Of a DNA stretch of 64,000 bases, positions 59,084 through 64,000 are shown one piece after another. The stretch lies in the NCBI GenBank assembly GCA_961205875.1, contig OY540817.1, positions 12,807,001 to 12,871,000 of the forward strand, written 5' to 3'. A program made the position numbers and the translations under genes. This DNA comes from Sialis fuliginosa. Taxonomy: Eukaryota; Arthropoda; Insecta; Megaloptera; Sialidae. Each line of letters starts with the position of its first letter. Position 1 is the first letter of the stretch. The notes beneath the pieces are model-generated. The model had not been told where the DNA came from. It was given only the letters and a program-made list of their open reading frames with translations, and did not search any database.

Positions 59084-59293
59084 GTTTTCTAAAGCAAACT
59101 ATTTACTTGACCAATATAACGTTGGGATACCCACACAGCACACAACAACATCACGAGACATGGGTGTACGTGTAAGCTGGTGGTGTTACTCGAACACGGC
59201 CGGGTTACACCGCGTTCACGGGTGGTCACGGACGTATATCGACGTGTAGGCGGACACGACGTGTAGACCTGGTGCCCGCTACCGGAGAATCAT
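59084..59293 (+). other. Candidate non-coding (5'-UTR) exon
   Basis: A long T-rich tract ending 'ttatttatttttacag' gives an excellent acceptor at 59083, and 'gagaatcatgtaagttaag' a strong GTAAGT donor at 59294. The 210 bp between are GC- and CG-rich (acacggccgggttacaccgc, gcgttcacgggtggtcacgg), in contrast to the flanks. All three frames contain stops, so an internal coding exon is excluded. The exon ends in CAT: with a G from the next exon, a split ATG start is possible. A short upstream ATG frame of 29 codons begins at about 59159. A 5'-UTR exon of a gene read left to right is the best explanation; a CpG-rich regulatory block is the alternative. Confidence 0.45.
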
Positions 59294-59509
59294 GTAAGTT
59301 AAGTCAGTTTATTTTTTATACTAGATGTATGACAAGAGTAGAAGCTATAGTGGCTAATTCTGTATTACAACGGCATTGAGAAGTTGGCGCTTTTTTATAA
59401 GGAGAAATTAATATAAGTCCCTTTGATAATAATATAATTGAAATTATTATTTTTATTAGATGGATCGTTCAGATTAAATTGATTTTTGATCTGAAAAGAA
59501 AAGAAAAAA

Positions 59510-59668
59510 TTTAAAACAAAAACACTGAAAAGTATATGATAATTAAATTTAATAGCTTTTTAAGTCGATTTTCTTTTTTTGTATTAATACAATACCAATT
59601 GGCTTGACACTTCTTCAAAAACTGACAAATTTAATTATTATATACTTTCCAGTGTTTTTAGGTTTTTT
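59510..59668. mobile_element. Small fold-back MITE, about 160 bp
   Basis: 'aaaacactgaaaagtatatg' on the left pairs with 'atatactttccagtgttttt' on the right, with arms of about 40 bp in all. AT-rich centre. It lies in what would be the first intron after 59293. Confidence 0.65.
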
Positions 59669-62600
59669 TTTAAAGTTTTTTATTTTTTCTCTTTTGAGAG
59701 GCGTATCCAAGATTTCCATGGTCAGATTTTGACGAAATTTATATGGGACCACCTCGAAAGTATAATCTTTAATTTAACCGTAGAGATAATTTATCTCTAT
59801 GTATTAGCTCATCTTGTATAATATGTATTTAATAAAATAAAAATTTCATAATCATCAACAAAAATCAATCAAAATTGGAACTGTGGAAACATATATATTA
59901 TAAAATGATTATTTTTGTATCAACGTGGACTGAAATAATCTACAAAATACATTGAGCTAATATAATGTATTGTTTTTTTCAACGAATTCTTGCATTTTTC
60001 TACATAAATAATTTCTCGCCTCTGTGTAACATTTTCTAGCAAAAAAATGTTAATAAAGAAACAAAATTGTAATTTATTTCCTTCACTATTGTTCAGAAAC
60101 TTACTTATGCATATACAATTATTTATGATCCTAGAAATTTCCACATTTATAACACATAATTCAAATAATACAAAATCTAGTTATTCGTAAATACGAACAA
60201 GCGTACCAACATAACATTCCCATTATATTTTTTTTACCACTTTTATAAAATACATAACGCATAACCAATAAATCTTTTATAATACATATATAATTACATG
60301 CGACATTTTTAACATCTAAAATTACATTATTAGTGCAAGTTGAAACCTACATAAAGTAATAAAATTAAAAAGAAATCTAAAACAATGTATGAGAATATAT
60401 AACAACAATAATTTACGACTTTAAAACATAATTTTTAACACTCGGTTGCATTTTTGATATATTGTAGCTGTATTATTCTCATATGTATTTTACATCGATT
60501 AATAATGATTTATAACACTACTACAGGGTTGCACTAGCCACAAAAGGACCAGAATAACCTGCATTCAAATTCGAGTAGAAGAAAAATTAATAAAATGCTA
60601 AGAGAGTTCTCACAACTTATGCTAGTAGTACATGAAGTACAAGTACCAATTACTTAAAGTAGCAAGTAATTTTTGCTATTTTCAAATGCCCTTAAGTACT
60701 TTCATTGTTAAAGTCAAGTTGAAGTATCACGTACTTTTTTTTTTAAATATTGCATGACAGTTCTAATTGCTAACTTGTATTCGAATTATTAAAAAAAAAC
60801 GCTTTTGGACCTCACATCACGAGTTTTATTATATTTATTATATTATTCCAGATTGTATTCCTGACGCAATTGTTGTAAGTAGGTACTTATATACAGGTTG
60901 TCCAAGATAAACATGAAATGAATGAGAATTTCCTAAACGGTAAGATATACCAATTCGGTTAAATGAGATAAATTGTAAGGAAGAGGTGACTTAGGCAGTA
61001 TACTCAAAAATCTGAAAATTCGGAAACTCTTTAAATGGCTATAACTTTTTTGTCAAAGTAGATAGGTATTTATTGTTTACGATTTCTTAAAGCACTTTTT
61101 GTGTAGAATTTTTTTTGTCTTTAGACTTTTTATGTCACATTTAGTTTTCAAGTTACAAGCCCTAAGTAGGCCACGTAAACAAAAATTGTTAAACAAAAAT
61201 CACAATAACAACAATCAAAATAACAAAGAAAATTTGAAAACAATAAACTATTATATATATAGTATGACAAAAATGGAGCACCCGGTATATCATAATTATG
61301 ACAATTTAATTCAGGTTCGCAATTCCGAACTGTTTGAATTTAAACAATTCGATTCTGATTTCAAAATTAAAAAAATATATTTAATTAATTTAAAGTATAT
61401 GTTATAATTTGGAATTTGGAAAACAGTTTAAATGTATAGCTCTTTTATAATTTGTGATGAACCAAAAGGCTAGTTAGACCCTGTACTACGCTAAAGTTGT
61501 TCAATATCTTTACCAATACCTACCATATCGATACATGTAAGTACTAATTGTAAAATAAAGTCCAATTATACTTTTATTCATTCGGCGAATGTTTTGTCAT
61601 TAGTGCCTTTTAAATATTATACTCAAATTAAAACACTTGCTCCTAATGTGTTTGTAATTTGAGTTAATCTGTGAGGTTAAAGTACCCTTTTTTGAAGCAT
61701 TGTTATTGAATTGTGTACATAGTTAAAATACTTACCATGTGGGAAAGTCGTGAAATATTTGTAAGAACGAATGTAACGAAATTTTAACTGATGAATTTCA
61801 GAAATTTTAATAGGAAACTAAAAGTTTTAATTAATTAACATAACCTTCAACGTCGCAAGGAAGAGGATTTTATTGCACAAGAATTAATAAATATAAAACA
61901 TATATGAATCTCCACTTAAACTTTAAACGCTGTTTTCTCAAAACCATTTAGATTTTTCAATCGATGTCAATAATATTACAGATATGTACTAACGAAATAA
62001 TTTTAACGAAACTTCAGACAATTATTTTTTACGTTACTATATTATTTTTATCGTAAGAACAATCCACTTAAAAAATCGTTGTATTTTTATACGAAATTCT
62101 AATTTAATATTTTCGTATTTTTAATTTATATTATATTTATATAAAATACTAATATTAAATGTTTAACAACCTTTTAACCTAAATTTTAATCAAACCACAG
62201 TTACAATATAAATCTCATATAAATTACTTATTTGATGTGCGCGGCATAAAAAGATAAAACCATAAATAATGCTCATCACATTAGAAATAAATTTGAACCA
62301 AAAGATTAACAGAAAAGAAAAACGGTACTTAAAAACATTCCCGAAGAGAAAACGAATTGTACAAGAAAATTACGAAATGTGAATAACGTCGGGCATTGTT
62401 TAAAAGCCGCTAATTTGTACATAAACGATTTATGTGAACACATTACCTAATGAATAGAGACCATAAATTAAGTATTTAAATACATTTACACTCGGACAAT
62501 TCTGGTCACCAAGGGCGGTCACAGTGTGGAAGCAAAGGAGTAAATGCATTTTAAGAAAACTTAGTAAATAAGGGAAGTATTTACAGGATGTTCCACGGGA

Positions 62601-63357
62601 ATATGTTGAAACTAATCAGCTGTCATTTTCAAATAGATGCAGTTATTGAAAAAATAAAAATTGCGTTTAAAAGAGGAGAGTATGCAATTTTATTCGGGCT
62701 ATGGTAGAAGCAAGTAAATGAATAATCTGACTTTTACTCTCGAAAAGTGCTTCTTTTCGAGAAGAAAAATGTATGGCAGTTATTATAGTAGGTTTCATAT
62801 TAAATAAAGTAAGAATATAAAAGTAAATTACTAAAAGTATTTTTTTAATTCTGGATGTCATGCATTATTATGGCCGATGTTTTTTTGCAGAGTGGTCAAA
62901 AACTAGCAATCAAAACAAGAAAGAAGAAAATATTATCTATAAGAAAAAGTAGCGCAATACAAATATATAACATAATTAACAAACAATAAAATATCTCCCC
63001 CCTAGATATTCAAAACAGCCTACCACTGTGAAGCAGTATGTTACGGATTGAAGTATTCTAATCAGCTGGCTGCCAAAAAGATTTGTGGTGCATTAAAGCT
63101 CGGTCGGATTACCTTTGGACATGCAGAGAACTGGTTTAGATTATCTGTAGACGATTATTACATGTGTTAGAATTAGTCTTGCTTATACCTGTCCATGGAC
63201 CACCAAATTTGCGTATTGTCTGCAATACTTGGAGTTTTAGTGGGTATTATCCTTTAATGGACAAATTTGTTTACGCACCTTTACCTTAAAAATGCATTTT
63301 TATTTCGTAAACTTTTAATATTTCAATAAAACAATTATTATCTTCTTTATAAATATC
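59669..63357. other. AT-rich gene-free stretch
   Basis: 60610-60740 is an AAGTACTTG-type repeat remnant related to 49142. 60890-61080 begins 'atacaggttgtccaagataa', a typical interspersed-repeat end. The 102-codon plus frame at 61099-61407 (Asn/Lys-rich) follows it and is AT-driven. 62220-62560 is a mild patch with homeodomain-like words (aacacattacctaatgaata). No gene supported. Confidence 0.35.
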
Positions 63358-63561
63358 TGATTGTTACCTTTTAACGACTAAACCACTGAATTGATCTTGA
63401 TGAAATTTGGCAGGGAGATAGCTTGCATCCTGAGGAAGAATATAGGCTACTTTGTATCCTAAAAATTTATTAGATAAAAATATAGTGGACAAAAACGAAA
63501 CTAAAAACCTGTTTTATCGACTATCATCATAACAGAAATATATATCACCACGCGGACGAAA
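63358..63561 (+). mobile_element. Helitron-like 3' end, second copy, truncated
   Basis: 'aacgactaaaccactgaatt', 'gatgaaatttggcagggaga', 'ctactttgtatcctaaaaa' and 'ccacgcggacgaa' match 15820-16151 and the known insect tail. The sequence breaks off right after 'ccacgcggacgaa', so the final gtcgcggg...CTAG is missing. Confidence 0.6.
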
Positions 63562-63639
63562 AAATTTAAAAAAAAGATTTTACTTTGTAAATATTGTAAA
63601 ATATTGTTTCAGTTATATTTTTATAATGACTATGATTGT

Positions 63640-63845
63640 ATTTTTGTTACTGTGCTGATCGCGCCAATGTTCACCGGCGTTGGCATCACATATCCACAGT
63701 CGTTACGTATGAGCGTGTGTTTACATGCAGCATGTTTTGTAATACAAGCCATGTATGCGTTTTGTCCGTCCCGGGACCCGCGATGTAAGCTGTCGATACC
63801 GCTCCGTACGTAGCGCACTTTATGTGCTCCGAGTTGTAAGGTTAT
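63640..63845. other. GC-richer patch followed by CA microsatellite
   Basis: 'caccggcgttggcatcac', 'gtccgtcccgggacccgcga' and 'ccgctccgtacgtagcgc' stand out. Frames of 62-69 codons on both strands overlap, so neither is preferred; an acceptor-like 'aatattgtttcag' at 63612 precedes the plus one. A CA repeat with one interruption is at about 63853-63877. Exon or regulatory block, undecided. Confidence 0.25.
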
Positions 63846-64000
63846 GTTCTACACTCACACACACACACAAACACACACATGCATTAAATGCATTCAGCAA
63901 TCACGTCCTTGTTCTGTAATATTCAAGTGAAATGATCATATCGTTTTGTGTATTTGTGCAATTTGGTACTAATCAGTTTATTTTATAATTTTATCTTTGA

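Noticed and set aside
61099..61407. 102-codon plus-strand frame rich in Asn and Lys
   Set aside because: Composition follows A/T content and it trails a repeat-type end at about 60893.
1..64000. A new multi-gene system, autonomous transposon or virus-derived gene
   Set aside because: No adjacent set of coherent coding genes, no reverse transcriptase, transposase or viral domain was visible on either strand.

Overview
This is eukaryotic nuclear DNA, most likely from an insect. It is strongly AT-rich by eye, has no operon-like gene packing and no long open frame (the longest is about 150 codons and is a repeat artefact). It carries introns, TA/TTAA/8-bp target-site transposon relics, and arthropod-type repeat tails such as the 'actaaaccgctaaaccgatc' Helitron-like end known from Lepidoptera and other insects. 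The order cannot be fixed from sequence alone; Lepidoptera or Hemiptera fit best.

Gene content is sparse. The best protein-coding signal is a THAP-type zinc-finger exon at 448-813 (+). Several short stretches read like isolated exons because their codons end in C or G in an otherwise AT-rich background, or because they have good splice sites: 4803-5003 (-), 9672-9842 (-), 10765-10836 (+), 16351-16471 (-), 48628-48867 (+) and a membrane-type ORF at 50363-50647 (-). None was assigned to a known protein. At 59084-59293 (+) a GC-rich block has a textbook 3' acceptor and a GTAAGT donor but a closed reading frame, which fits a 5'-UTR exon whose last bases could form a split start codon. The window is therefore mostly intron or intergenic DNA, perhaps including a very long intron.

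The rest is a graveyard of short non-autonomous transposons. Recognisable ones are a piggyBac-like pair with TTAA ends (18986-19368 and 52507-52871), a hAT-like MITE with a perfect 8-bp target duplication (32547-32855) nested inside an older repeat, TA-flanked short elements (2816-2902, 29064-29285), many fold-back elements (935-1573, 5104-5522, 8230-8902, 9281-9500, 10465-10722, 15238-15586, 26073-26275, 33744-33864, 36159-36564), Helitron-like tails (15820-16151 and 63358-63561), tRNA-like SINE fragments (34205-34275, 38537-38604) and several anonymous repeat families with two to four copies. A perfect spacer-less 72-bp palindrome at 11265-11336 stands apart.

Between these lie AT-rich stretches broken by GC-richer patches of 150-250 bp (for example 11690-11960, 19990-20240, 21380-21630, 25250-25440, 45590-45790, 53440-53700) that do not look like repeats or coding sequence and are candidates for conserved regulatory DNA. 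No autonomous transposase, reverse transcriptase, rRNA gene, intact tRNA gene, CRISPR array or virus-derived gene was recognised, and no coherent new multi-gene system is visible.
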